The notes under the pieces were generated by a model. The model was given only the letters and a program-made list of their open reading frames with translations, made no database searches and had not been told where the DNA came from. Positions 33,451 through 42,101 of a DNA stretch of 64,000 nt are shown one piece after another. The stretch covers positions 248,001 through 312,000 of the forward strand of contig NZ_JACHNX010000001.1 of NCBI RefSeq assembly GCF_014199595.1, given 5' to 3'. This DNA is from Sphingomonas yabuuchiae (GTDB lineage: Bacteria > Pseudomonadota > Alphaproteobacteria > Sphingomonadales > Sphingomonadaceae). The position numbers and the translations under genes are program-made. How positions within the stretch are numbered: position 1 is the first letter of the stretch; each line of letters starts with the position of its first letter.

Positions 33451-34674
33451 TCAAAGCGCCCCCAGATCGATCGCCCCGTTCTTGTCCAGCCACTGCCCCG
33501 CCTCGGGCATCGGGTATTTCAACCCGGTGGCGCAGTTGAACAGCACGACCCGCTCATCCTCGTCGACCAGATTGTCGCGCACCGCCTGGTTGTACGCCGC
33601 CAGCGTCGCGCCGCCCTCGGGGCAGAGCAACAAGCCGTCCTTCTTCGCGCAATCCTCCACCGCCTTCAGGATCGCCGGGTCGCCCACTGCCAGCGCCGCG
33701 CCGCCGGACTCGCGAACCGCGCGCAGGATCAGGAAGTCGCCGACCGCTTTCGGCACGCGGATCCCCGCCGCCACCGTCGCGGCATCCTCCCAGCGTTCGG
33801 CATGTTCCTCGCCCGCCTCGAACGCGCGGACGATGGGGGCGCAGCCGCTCGCCTGTACCGCATACATGCGCGGGCGTTTGCTGCCGATCCAGCCCAGCCG
33901 CTCCATCTCGTCGAACGCCTTCCACATGCCGATCAGGCCGGTGCCGCCGCCGGTCGGGTAGAAGATCGCGTCGGGCAACTCCCACCCCAATTGCGCGGCG
34001 AGTTCCAGCCCCATCGTCTTCTTGCCCTCGATCCGATAGGGCTCCTTCAGCGTCGAGAAGTCGAACCAGCGCCCCTCGGCCGCGCCGCGCCCGACGATGG
34101 CGCCGCACTCGTCGATCTGGCCGTTGACCCGCCAGACGCGCGCACCCTGGGCGGCGATCTCGCGGACATTCACTTCCGGCGTTTCCTCCGGGCAGAGGAT
34201 CACCGTCTCGATCCCGCAGCGCGCGGCATAGGCGGCCAGGGCCGCGCCCGCATTGCCGTTGGTCGGCATTGCGATCCGGGTGACGCCCAGTTCGCGCGCC
34301 ATCGCCACCGCCATGACCAGCCCGCGCGCCTTGAACGACCCGGTCGGCAGCCGCCCCTCATCCTTGACCAGCACCGATGCGCCGCCCGAGCGGGGAATGG
34401 GGATCAGCGGCGTCTCGATCTCGCCCAGCGAGACGATGCTCCCGGTGCGCCGGACGGGGAGGAGTTCGCGCCAGCGCCACAAGTCCGTCTCACGCGCGGC
34501 GATGGTGTCGCGCGACACCGCCTGGCCCAGGGCCTCCAGATCGTAGCGGACCAGCAGCGGGCGTCCGGCGCGCGACAGGCCGTGAAGCTGGTCCGCCTCA
34601 TAGCGTTCGCCGGTCAGCGAGCATTCCAGATGGGTGACGAAGGTCGGGCGGTCTTCGGTGAGGTTGCGATTCAT
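33451..34674 (-). CDS. thrC: Threonine synthase
   Basis: 407 residues. PLP fold type II. The PLP lysine is in 'LPTGSFKARGLVMAVAMARE', the asparagine loop in 'IAMPTNGNAGAALAAYAAR' and the glycine-rich phosphate loop in 'AIFYPTGGGTGLIGMWKAFDEM'. It converts O-phosphohomoserine to threonine. The first 40 residues ('VTHLECSLTGERYEADQLHGLSRAGRPLLVRYDLEALG') correspond to the zinc-ribbon head of the long threonine synthases, but the CxxC pairs have been lost and only one Cys remains. Single gene, no thrA or thrB adjacent. Confidence 0.88.
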   Translation of the reverse strand: MNRNLTEDRPTFVTHLECSLTGERYEADQLHGLSRAGRPLLVRYDLEALGQAVSRDTIAARETDLWRWRELLPVRRTGSIVSLGEIETPLIPIPRSGGASVLVKDEGRLPTGSFKARGLVMAVAMARELGVTRIAMPTNGNAGAALAAYAARCGIETVILCPEETPEVNVREIAAQGARVWRVNGQIDECGAIVGRGAAEGRWFDFSTLKEPYRIEGKKTMGLELAAQLGWELPDAIFYPTGGGTGLIGMWKAFDEMERLGWIGSKRPRMYAVQASGCAPIVRAFEAGEEHAERWEDAATVAAGIRVPKAVGDFLILRAVRESGGAALAVGDPAILKAVEDCAKKDGLLLCPEGGATLAAYNQAVRDNLVDEDERVVLFNCATGLKYPMPEAGQWLDKNGAIDLGAL

Positions 34675-34714
34675 GGCCCCAGCCTATCGGCCGAAACCGC
34701 CCGACACCATAGGC

Positions 34715-35494
34715 TTAGCCCGGGCTCGCCGCCGACCCGGCCAGCAGCCCGCCATCGATGGTGAACTCCGATCCGGTGATATAGCTCGCCTCGTCCGAGG
34801 CCAGCATGACCGCGATCGCAGCCACCTCGTCCGGTTCGCCGAAGCGTTTGAGCGGCGTATCGGCGACGAGCGCCGCCATCCTTGCGGCGCGGTCGGGGCC
34901 GTCGCCCAGCATCGGCTCCCAGATCGGCGTCAGGATCGCTGCGGGGTGGATGGAGTTACAGCGGATTTTCCACCCCGCCTGCGCACAATAGAGCGCGACC
35001 GTCTTGCTGTGGTTGCGGATCGCCGCCTTGGACGAGGCATAGGCCGCCGCGCCCGGTATTCCGACCAGGCCCGAGCGCGAAGAGATGTTGATGATCGAGC
35101 CGGTGCCCGCCGCCTTCATCGCGCCGATGGCATAGCGACAGCCCAGGAAGGTGCCGTCCAGATTGACCCGGTGCACCGCGCGCCAGTCCGCCAGCGACGC
35201 ATGTTCGGGATCGTGCGGCACATAGCCGTCCTCGAACCCGGTGATCCCGGCATTGTTGACGACGACATCGGCGGTGGGCACGACCCGGGAGAGGCGCGCC
35301 CAGTCGGCTTCTTCCGAAACGTCCAGCGGCTCGAAGCGACAGCCGATGCTCTCTGCCGCTGCGAGGCCGGTGTCGGCATCGCGATCGGTCAGGATGACGG
35401 TTGCGCCTTCCACGTGAAAGCGGCGGGCGATGGCATGGCCGATCCCGCGCGCGGCGCCCGTGACGACGCACGTCTTGTTCTGCAAGCGTGGCAT
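34715..35494 (-). CDS. SDR family oxidoreductase
   Basis: 259 residues. Classical SDR: '[15 protein letters not shown]' (T-G-x3-G-x-G), '[14 protein letters not shown]' (N-N-A-G), Ser in '[12 protein letters not shown]', catalytic Y-x-x-x-K in 'AYASSKAAI', and '[17 protein letters not shown]'. NAD(P)-dependent alcohol/ketone oxidoreductase; the acidic residue after the first Rossmann strand ('TDRDAD') favours NAD. Substrate unknown. Upstream lies a long palindromic repeat. Confidence 0.92.
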   Translation of the reverse strand: MPRLQNKTCVVTGAARGIGHAIARRFHVEGATVILTDRDADTGLAAAESIGCRFEPLDVSEEADWARLSRVVPTADVVVNNAGITGFEDGYVPHDPEHASLADWRAVHRVNLDGTFLGCRYAIGAMKAAGTGSIINISSRSGLVGIPGAAAYASSKAAIRNHSKTVALYCAQAGWKIRCNSIHPAAILTPIWEPMLGDGPDRAARMAALVADTPLKRFGEPDEVAAIAVMLASDEASYITGSEFTIDGGLLAGSAASPG

Positions 35495-35788
35495 AGAATC
35501 TCTCGAAATGATGGGCAGGGGGCGGTGCGTGCCGCCGTATTAACCTGTGCCGCGTCAGCGGTGGCGCTGGACCATGTCGAGAACTCCTAGTGTAGGCTCG
35601 GTCTACCACGGAGCGGTGTGCGCTTCATCTTTTTTGTTCGCGCGGAGGCGCGGAGACGCGGAGGTGACTGGATTTGCCGCGCTTTCGCACACCCTCTCGA
35701 TCGGAAGACGAAGTCGATTGGTTGTGAATGGAGGCAGCCTGCGGCTGGGCGAGACTCCTCCGCGTCTCCGCGCCTCCGCGCGAACAAA
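35495..35788. repeat. Family C inverted repeat with perfect 31-base arms
   Basis: Arms 35634-35664 and 35757-35787 are perfect inverted copies over 31 bases, starting TTGTTCGCGCGGAGGCG. The 92-base spacer contains the small hairpin CAGCC-TGC-GGCTG. Shortened or diverged copies of the arm occur at 44214-44494 and 49771-49910. Nothing coding was seen in this 294-base gap. The right arm ends next to the stop of the DUF2238 gene; the left half carries the SDR gene's upstream region. Confidence 0.87.
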
Positions 35789-36391
35789 TCACCGCTCCAC
35801 CATCCCCACCATCTGCCGATCATGCACCCGCGACAGCGTAACCACCGCCGCGACCGCGCCGATGAGGCACATCAGCATGTCCCATTGCGTGTCCCATGGA
35901 TCGCCCTGCGTCCCCAGAAACTCGTCCGCGCCCTGGCCCAGCGCCATCGCCGCACCGAACTCGATCAATTCATACGCCGCGCTCACCGCCAGGCAGCAGG
36001 CGATCACGAGGAAGGTCAGCATCCCGCCGCGCCCCAGCCCGCCCCGCCGGACCAGCCATTCCCGAAACACGATGGCGGGCACGAACCCTTGGGCGAAATG
36101 GCCCAGCCGGTCATAGGGGTTGCGCGCCAGATGCAGCCAATCCTGCACCCAGAACCCCGCCGGCACGCGCGCATAGCTATATGCCCCACCGAGCATCAGG
36201 ATCAGGCCGTGAAGTCCGATCAGGACCAGCGCCAGCCCGGTCAGCGGAAAGCGCCGCCGCCATCCCCAAAGCAAGGGCAACGCGACCAGCACCGGCGCGA
36301 CCTCCATCCACCAGGTCACCCGGTCGAACGGATGCAACCCCGAGGCGATCAGCCCCAATATCCAGACCGCGCTCAACAGCGCCAGCCGCAT
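35789..36391 (-). CDS. DUF2238 (YjdF-like) membrane protein
   Basis: 200 residues from the ATG at 36391, which has GGGGAGCAGG upstream; the ATG at 36406 has none. Six membrane segments. 'YARNPYDRLGHFAQGF'-type motif ('RNPYDRLGHFAQGFVPAIVFREW') and 'YELIEFGAAMALGQGADEFLGTQGDPWDTQWDML' identify DUF2238/YjdF. Function unknown; the conserved D/H/E residues inside the membrane suggest an enzyme (inference). It is divergent from the dienelactone hydrolase gene. Confidence 0.87.
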   Translation of the reverse strand: MRLALLSAVWILGLIASGLHPFDRVTWWMEVAPVLVALPLLWGWRRRFPLTGLALVLIGLHGLILMLGGAYSYARVPAGFWVQDWLHLARNPYDRLGHFAQGFVPAIVFREWLVRRGGLGRGGMLTFLVIACCLAVSAAYELIEFGAAMALGQGADEFLGTQGDPWDTQWDMLMCLIGAVAAVVTLSRVHDRQMVGMVER

Positions 36392-36502
36392 CCTGCTCCC
36401 CGACATGTCCCGACGATAGCGACGGCCGTGGTCCACGCAACCCGATTGCCCTGCCTCGAACGGGATGCGATGGGCAAGGCCATCAACCAGGACAGGCCCG
36501 CC

Positions 36503-37246
36503 ATGATCATACGCAGCGACGAGACCCAGGATGTCGAGGTGCCCGGCAACGGCACGATGCGGATGCACCTGTTCCGCCCCGCCATCGACGGACGCTTTCC
36601 CGGCATCCTGCTATTTTCCGAAATCTATCAGGTGACCGCGCCGATCCGGCGGCTGGCGGCGATGCTGGCGGGGCAGGGCTATGTCGTCGCGGTGCCCGAG
36701 GTCTATCATGAATATGAACCCGCCGGGACCGTGCTGGCCTATGACAAGCCGGGCACGGACCGAGGCAACGACCTGAAGTTCACCAAGCCGGTCGCCGCCT
36801 ATGACGCGGATGCGACCGCAGGCCTGACCGCGCTGGCCGCACATCCCGCGTGCAACGGGCATCTCGGCACGTTCGGCGTCTGCCTGGGCGGGCATCTGGC
36901 CTATCGCGCCGCGCTCGATCCGCGCGTGGGCGCGGCGGCATGCTTCTATGCCACCGACATCCATTCGGGCACGCTGGGCGAGGGACGCTGCGACGACAGC
37001 CTGGCGCGCATGGGCGAACTGAAGGCCGAGACGATGTTCGTCTGGGGACGGCAGGACCCGCATGTCCCCTATGCCGGGCGCGAGACGATCCGCGCGCGGC
37101 TGGAACAGGTCGGCGCCTCCTATGAATGGCATGAGGTCGCCGGGCAGCACGCCTTTCTCCGCGACGAGGGGCCGCGTTACGACCCCGCGCTGTTCCTCCA
37201 GGCGATGAGCTGGACATTGGCGCTCTACGCCCGCGCGCTACGCTAA
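36503..37246 (+). CDS. Dienelactone hydrolase family protein
   Basis: 247 residues starting 'MIIRSDETQDVEVPGNGTMRMHLFRP' at 36503 (an ATG at 36470 is an alternative with a poorer ribosome-binding site). Alpha/beta hydrolase: the nucleophile is Cys in 'GTFGVCLGGHLAYRAAL' (G-x-C-x-G-G, as in dienelactone hydrolase), the acid in 'WGRQDPHVPYAGRETI' and the base in 'VAGQHAFLRDEGPRYD'. It cleaves an unknown ester or lactone. Neighbours give no pathway context. Confidence 0.9.
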   Translation: MIIRSDETQDVEVPGNGTMRMHLFRPAIDGRFPGILLFSEIYQVTAPIRRLAAMLAGQGYVVAVPEVYHEYEPAGTVLAYDKPGTDRGNDLKFTKPVAAYDADATAGLTALAAHPACNGHLGTFGVCLGGHLAYRAALDPRVGAAACFYATDIHSGTLGEGRCDDSLARMGELKAETMFVWGRQDPHVPYAGRETIRARLEQVGASYEWHEVAGQHAFLRDEGPRYDPALFLQAMSWTLALYARALR

Positions 37247-37347
37247 GGCAGGAAGGGGCGCCTCAACCGGTTCCGTTACGCAGCCGGTTTGTTTGCCGAA
37301 GTTTAACCGGTTCTGACCAATATGGGCGGGAAGGATATCCGCCGCCT

Positions 37348-37932
37348 ATGTCACCCCCTCTCCCCTCTCGCCATTCCGGCGACGTTCCGCCCGTGCTCCG
37401 GACCGATCGGCGGGGGGCGGTGATCGTCGAGTTCGCGCTGGTCGCCGCGCCGTTCATCGCGCTGCTGCTGGCGATCCTGCAGTCGAGCCTCGCCTATCTG
37501 GCGCAGGAGGCGCTGGAGAGTGCGGTCGAGGTCGCGGCGCGCGGTATCGTCACCGGCCAGGTCCAGGCCGCCGATCTCGAGGGCCTTGGCGACGGCATGA
37601 CCAAGGCGCAGCTGGCCGAGCGGTTCCGCAGCAAGGGGTGCCAGTCGCTGCCCAGCTTCCTGTCCTGCTCGCGGCTGTTCGTCGATGTGCAGAGCGTCGC
37701 GGCGGGGGCGACCATCCCGACGGGCGGCACGGGATCGTTGAACTTCGATGCGGCGGCCCGGAAATTCACCGACCTGTCCTATGACGTGGGATCGCAGGGC
37801 TCGCTGGTCACGGTGCGTTTCATCTATCTCTGGCCGATGCCGATCGCACCTGCCGCCGATCTGTCGCCGCTGAGCAGCAAGCCGACCATCCTGATCGCAA
37901 CATCGGTGTCGAAGACCGAGGCCTATCTGTGA
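37348..37932 (+). CDS. TadE/TadG-family pilus assembly protein 1
   Basis: 194 residues. 'RGAVIVEFALVAAPFIALLLAILQSSLAYL' is the TadE-like signature (R-G-x-x-x-V-E-F followed by one membrane helix). The rest is an extracytoplasmic domain with two cysteines ('KGCQSLPSFLSCSRLF') likely disulfide-linked. TadE-like pseudopilins are processed by TadV and help build Flp/Tad pili. First gene of three overlapping genes; no tad ATPase or secretin genes lie nearby. Confidence 0.85.
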   Translation: MSPPLPSRHSGDVPPVLRTDRRGAVIVEFALVAAPFIALLLAILQSSLAYLAQEALESAVEVAARGIVTGQVQAADLEGLGDGMTKAQLAERFRSKGCQSLPSFLSCSRLFVDVQSVAAGATIPTGGTGSLNFDAAARKFTDLSYDVGSQGSLVTVRFIYLWPMPIAPAADLSPLSSKPTILIATSVSKTEAYL

Positions 37933-38480
37933 CGGCGCGCGTGTTCCGGGCCCTGCGCGGCGACGAGCGCGGCGTCGCGCTGGTCGAATTCGCGATCATC
38001 CTGCCGGTGATGCTGGTCCTGTATCTGGGCGGGGTGCAGTTGCAGGACGCGATGGCGTGCAAGCGCAAGGTGACGATCACCGCCCGCGCCGCCGTTGACC
38101 TGATCGCGCAGAACGCGACCGGCAAGATGACGAAGGCCGAAATCCAGTCGAATCTGGTCGCAGCCTCGCAGGTGATGCAGCCCTATGCCGCCGGGGATTC
38201 CCAGATTCGGGTGAGTGAGGTGTCGACCGATGCCACCGGAAATACCAAAGTGGTCTGGAGCCGGGGCTTGTCGATCGCGCCCTATGCGCCCGGCCAGGCG
38301 ATCGACATTCCCGCCGCCATGAAGACGCCCAACGCCACCTTCCTGCTGGCGCAGGTCAACTATCCCTATCGTCCCCCCACCAGTTTCGGTCAGTTCGGCC
38401 CGATGACGCTCGGCGACACGCTGTGGATGGTCCCGCGCAACACCGACCAGATCGCCTGTTCGGATTGCTCACTCCCATGA
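37929..38480 (+). CDS. TadE/TadG-family pilus assembly protein 2
   Basis: 183 residues, GTG start overlapping the previous stop by four bases. 'RGVALVEFAIILPVMLVLYLGGVQLQDAM' repeats the TadE motif, followed by a soluble domain. The C-terminus ends 'CSDCSLP', adding a vicinal cysteine pair. Same pseudopilin role inferred. It overlaps the next gene (ATGA). Confidence 0.85.
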   Translation: MTARVFRALRGDERGVALVEFAIILPVMLVLYLGGVQLQDAMACKRKVTITARAAVDLIAQNATGKMTKAEIQSNLVAASQVMQPYAAGDSQIRVSEVSTDATGNTKVVWSRGLSIAPYAPGQAIDIPAAMKTPNATFLLAQVNYPYRPPTSFGQFGPMTLGDTLWMVPRNTDQIACSDCSLP

Positions 38481-39796
38481 TTCTTTCGCTTTATCGCTTC
38501 GTGTGCGGCGTGCTGCGTCATCGTCGCGGTGCGGTAATGATGATGTTCGCCATGGCGCTGCCCGTCCTGATCTTCGCGATCGGCATGGGCATCGATTATG
38601 CGCGTGCGATGAAGGCGCAGACCAAGATGAATGCGGTGGCGGATTCCGCCGCGCTGTCGGCGGTCAGCAAGGTCGCGATGGGTATGAATGACGGCGATGC
38701 GGAGGCCTATGCCCGCAAGATTTTCGACGCCCAGGCGGGGGCTTTGATCGCGGCGGGCGACATCACGGTCGGGACGGTGACCATCACCGCCCCGACCGAC
38801 AGCAACGGCCGCCGGAACGCCGCAGTCAGCTATAGCGGCGTGTCGAACAACGTTTTTGCGGGTATCCTGGGACTGGGAACGCTCGCGATCTCCGGTAAGT
38901 CGGAGACAACGAACGCCGTCGCGCCCAACATCAACTTCTACATGTTGCTCGACGTATCCAGTTCGATGGCCCTGCCCACGACCAGTGCGGGTCTGGCCAA
39001 GGTGGCGGCCAGCAATTCGAAAAAATGCCAGTTCGCCTGTCACGCCGAAAATGACCTGAAGGGCCGGAACGCTTCGGGCAATACGGTCGATCTCTACGAC
39101 GTTGCGCAATCCTATAACCTGACGCTGCGCATCGACGACGAAGGGACCGCCGTGTCGAAGCTGACGACAAATGCCACCAGCACGTCCAGCAAGACCGGAG
39201 CAAAGTATCGGATCGCCGTCGGGACATTCCGGGGACGCGGCGGGTTTCAGCTGATCCGCAAGCTTACGTCCAGCATGTCGAAGGTCGTTGCGGCGACACA
39301 AAATCTGGAACCGTTCAAATATGACCGGAACGGGTGCCCGACGTCTGCCTGCCGGTCGAACGAAGTGGGTTACAACGACACCGACACCGGCACCAGTGAC
39401 GCGATGGTCCAGATGAACAAGGTCATGGGCACGCCCGGCACCGGCATCAACAACGACACGCCGCAGGCGGTGATGTTCCTGGTCACCGACGGCATGCGCG
39501 ACGAATTGCGCAGCGGAGGTCTCCCGGAAATCGCGATCGACACCGTGCCCTGCGATACCATCAAGGCGCGAGGTATCCGGATCGCCGTCCTCTACACCGA
39601 ATATCTACCGGAATCGCTGACCGGCGACTGGTGGTCGGAAACCTATATCAAGCCCAATCTCTACAAGATCGAACCGGCGTTGCAGGCGTGCGCGTCGCCC
39701 GGTCTCTACACCAAGGTTTCGACCGACCAGGATATTTCGGCGGCCATGGCCGCGCTGTTCCAGAACGCCGTCGCGACCGCACGGATCACGCAATAA
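38477..39796 (+). CDS. TadG-like protein with von Willebrand factor A-type domain
   Basis: 439 residues. A TadE-type N-terminal helix ('RGAVMMMFAMALPVLIFAIGMGIDYARAMKAQTKMNAVADSAALSAV', with the TadG 'D-Y-A-R' element) is followed by a vWA-like domain with MIDAS-type 'FYMLLDVSSSMALP' (D-x-S-x-S). A Cys-rich insert ('SKKCQFACHAEND', 'GCPTSACRSNEVG') and 'AVMFLVTDGMRDELR' (the second MIDAS D) follow. Putative surface or pilus-associated assembly protein. Third gene of the overlapping TadE/TadG-like triplet. Confidence 0.85.
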   Translation: MILSLYRFVCGVLRHRRGAVMMMFAMALPVLIFAIGMGIDYARAMKAQTKMNAVADSAALSAVSKVAMGMNDGDAEAYARKIFDAQAGALIAAGDITVGTVTITAPTDSNGRRNAAVSYSGVSNNVFAGILGLGTLAISGKSETTNAVAPNINFYMLLDVSSSMALPTTSAGLAKVAASNSKKCQFACHAENDLKGRNASGNTVDLYDVAQSYNLTLRIDDEGTAVSKLTTNATSTSSKTGAKYRIAVGTFRGRGGFQLIRKLTSSMSKVVAATQNLEPFKYDRNGCPTSACRSNEVGYNDTDTGTSDAMVQMNKVMGTPGTGINNDTPQAVMFLVTDGMRDELRSGGLPEIAIDTVPCDTIKARGIRIAVLYTEYLPESLTGDWWSETYIKPNLYKIEPALQACASPGLYTKVSTDQDISAAMAALFQNAVATARITQ

Positions 39797-39801
39797 GCGA
39801 A

Positions 39802-39823
39802 GGGGCGGGGGATACCCCGCCCC
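39802..39823. terminator. GC-rich hairpin between convergent genes
   Basis: A nine-base-pair perfect stem GGGGCGGGG / CCCCGCCCC closes a GATA loop. It begins five bases after the TadG-like stop and lies before the convergent ABC-F gene. There is no T run, so it may be a bidirectional or rho-assisted terminator. Confidence 0.6.
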
Positions 39824-39839
39824 GATTACCCTGCCCCGA

Positions 39840-41624
39840 TTACCCCGCCAGCGCCTCAACCTGCTCGGCCAGTTCCAGCCAGCGCATTTCGGCTTCGTCC
39901 TTTTCGTCGCGCGCCTTTTCGATGGCCTTCATCAGGCGGTCGAACTGGGCCGGGTCCTTGGCATAGAGATCGGGATCGGCAAGCTTCGCCTCGTCGCGCG
40001 CGATGCCCGCCTCCAGTTCCTCGATCCGCTTGGGCAGCAGTTCATAGTCGCGCTGGTCCTTGTAGCTCAGCTTGGTCTTCGCCTGCACCGGCGCGATGGG
40101 CGAGGGGGCGGCCTTGGCCGGGGCCTTCTTCGCTTCCGGGGCGGCCTTGCGCTTGGCGACCCAGTCGGCATAGCCGCCCGCCACCACATCGACACTGCCC
40201 GACCCGTCGAGGCCGAGCGTCACCGTGACCGTGCGGTCCAGAAAGTCGCGATCGTGGCTGACGATCAGGACGGTGCCCTCATAATCGCCGATCACCTCCT
40301 GAAGCAGGTCCAGCGTCTCCAGGTCGAGGTCGTTGGTCGGCTCGTCGAGGACCAGCAGGTTGGACTCGCGCGCGAACTCGCGGGCCAACAACAGGCGCGA
40401 GCGCTCGCCGCCCGACAGGGTGCCGATCTTCGCCTCGGCCAGCGAGGGGTCGAACAGGAATTCCTTGAGATAGCCGTGGATATGCTTGCGCACGCCCCGC
40501 ACGTCGATCCAGTCGCCGCCGTCCGCCAGCACCTCGCGCACGCGCTTTTCCGGGGCCATCAACTTGCGCTGCTGGTCGATGATCACGCCGTCCAGCGTCT
40601 TGGCCAGGAAGACGCTGCCCTCGTCGGGCTGAATCTCGCCGGTCAGCAGGCGGAGGAGCGTCGTCTTGCCCGCCCCGTTCGAGCCGACGATGCCGATCCG
40701 GTCGCCGCGCGTGACCTTCAGGCTCAGGTCCTTGATGATCGTGCGGTCGCCATAGCGCTTGGTGACGTGCTCGGCCTTGATGACCTCCTTGGTCTTCACA
40801 TCGTCGGACGCGATGCCGAGCTTGGCGGCGCCCTGCGGCCCGATCATCGCGGCACGGGTGGCGCGCATCTGGACCAGCTTTTCCAGGCGGCCCTGGTTGC
40901 GCTTGCGCCGCGCGGTCACGCCGCGGTGGAGCCAATGCTCCTCGATCTTGAGCTTGGCGTCGAGCTTCTCGGCGGCGCGCTGTTCCTCGGCATAGACCTG
41001 TTCGGTCCAGGCATCGAAGCCGCCGAAGCCGACCTCGTTGCGCCGCATCTGGCCGCGATCGAGCCACAGCGTCGACTTGGTCAGGCGGGTCAGGAAGGTG
41101 CGGTCGTGGCTGATGACGATGAACGCGCCGGTGAAGCGCTTCAGCCAGTCCTCCAGCCATTCGATCGCGGCGAGGTCGAGATGGTTGGTCGGTTCGTCGA
41201 GCAGCAGCACGTCCGGGTTCATCGCCAGCGCGCGGACGATCGCCGCGCGCCGCCGTTCGCCGCCGCTGGCGGTCGACGCCTCGCGCGTCAGGTCGATGCC
41301 GAGCTGTCCGGCGATGGCATCGGCCTCATAGGCCTCCGGCGCGTCGTCGCCCGACAGGACATAATCGCCCAGCGTTGCGCACCCGGCCAGATCGGGGTCC
41401 TGTTCCAGATAAACGACATGGGTGCCCGGCACGATCACGCGCCGCCCTTCGTCCGAATCGATGATCCCGGCCATCAGCTTCAGCAGGGTCGACTTGCCCG
41501 CCCCGTTGCGCCCGATCAGCGCGAGCCGGTCGCGCGGACCGACATGGATGTCGAGATGCCGGAAGAGCCAGCCCGAACCTTGTACAAGGCCCAGGTCTTC
41601 GTAGGAAAGAACGGGTGCTGCCAT
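39840..41624 (-). CDS. ABC-F family ATPase (Uup/EttA-like)
   Basis: 594 residues from the ATG at 41624 ('MAAPVLSYEDLGLVQGSGWLF'); an upstream in-frame ATG would add 25 residues of unlikely composition. Two nucleotide-binding domains: Walker A 'GRNGAGKSTLLKLMAG' and '[17 protein letters not shown]'; signatures 'ASGGERRRAAIVRAL' and 'LSGGERSRLLLAREFA'; Walker B 'VLLLDEPTNHLDLAAIEWLEDWL' and 'LLVLDEPTNDLDLETLDLL'. The inter-domain linker and a C-terminal coiled coil ('YKDQRDYELLPKRIEELEAGIARDEAKL') follow. No membrane domain, so it acts on ribosomes or DNA structures rather than transport. Monocistronic. Confidence 0.93.
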   Translation of the reverse strand: MAAPVLSYEDLGLVQGSGWLFRHLDIHVGPRDRLALIGRNGAGKSTLLKLMAGIIDSDEGRRVIVPGTHVVYLEQDPDLAGCATLGDYVLSGDDAPEAYEADAIAGQLGIDLTREASTASGGERRRAAIVRALAMNPDVLLLDEPTNHLDLAAIEWLEDWLKRFTGAFIVISHDRTFLTRLTKSTLWLDRGQMRRNEVGFGGFDAWTEQVYAEEQRAAEKLDAKLKIEEHWLHRGVTARRKRNQGRLEKLVQMRATRAAMIGPQGAAKLGIASDDVKTKEVIKAEHVTKRYGDRTIIKDLSLKVTRGDRIGIVGSNGAGKTTLLRLLTGEIQPDEGSVFLAKTLDGVIIDQQRKLMAPEKRVREVLADGGDWIDVRGVRKHIHGYLKEFLFDPSLAEAKIGTLSGGERSRLLLAREFARESNLLVLDEPTNDLDLETLDLLQEVIGDYEGTVLIVSHDRDFLDRTVTVTLGLDGSGSVDVVAGGYADWVAKRKAAPEAKKAPAKAAPSPIAPVQAKTKLSYKDQRDYELLPKRIEELEAGIARDEAKLADPDLYAKDPAQFDRLMKAIEKARDEKDEAEMRWLELAEQVEALAG

Positions 41625-41737
41625 GATGGCCTTGCAGTTAGGGGCGGATGCGGAACCCGGCAAGCACCCCAAGCGCTGTCGCGCGGCTGCATGATCCATT
41701 CAGAGGCTGTTCAACGGTTGACCGCTATGCCAATTTC

Positions 41738-42055
41738 ATGTCGATGACCGTCCTTCTGGCTCTGCTCGCCGCACCGATGGGTTCGCCGCCGCTGATCGAG
41801 GCCCCGATGGGAATGGGCGCCGATCAACGTCGCGGCGACCAGATGCGCGCCTATCAGCAGCGCAAGGAAGGCAATCTGTCGCTGCGCGAGATCGAGGCGC
41901 GGGTGGTGCCGACCATGCGCGATTCGCAATATATCGGTTTCGATTATGATGCGGGTGCGTCGGTTTACACGCTCAAATTCCTGCGCAATGGCACGGTGAT
42001 CTGGGTGGAGGTGGACGGCCGCACCGGCAAGGTCATCGGCCGAACCGACGGCTGA
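41738..42055 (+). CDS. Small exported PepSY-domain protein
   Basis: 105 residues. 'MSMTVLLALLAAPMGSPPLIEAPMG' looks like a signal peptide, followed by a PepSY-like 'LSLREIEARVVPTMRDSQYIGFDYDAGASVYTLKFLRNGTVIWVEVDGRTGKVIGR'. PepSY proteins often accompany sensor kinases and are thought to inhibit proteases or modulate signalling. It lies 46 bases upstream of the response regulator with no terminator, in an operon-like arrangement PepSY-RR-HK. Confidence 0.75.
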   Translation: MSMTVLLALLAAPMGSPPLIEAPMGMGADQRRGDQMRAYQQRKEGNLSLREIEARVVPTMRDSQYIGFDYDAGASVYTLKFLRNGTVIWVEVDGRTGKVIGRTDG

Positions 42056-42101
42056 TGACCGGCTTGTGGGTCAGCCCCATAGAAATACAGGGAGTTTTGC
42101 G

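Noticed and set aside
40254-41747. A 497-codon open frame on the plus strand
   Set aside because: Antisense of the ABC-F ATPase with both Walker motifs intact; composition of a shadow frame.
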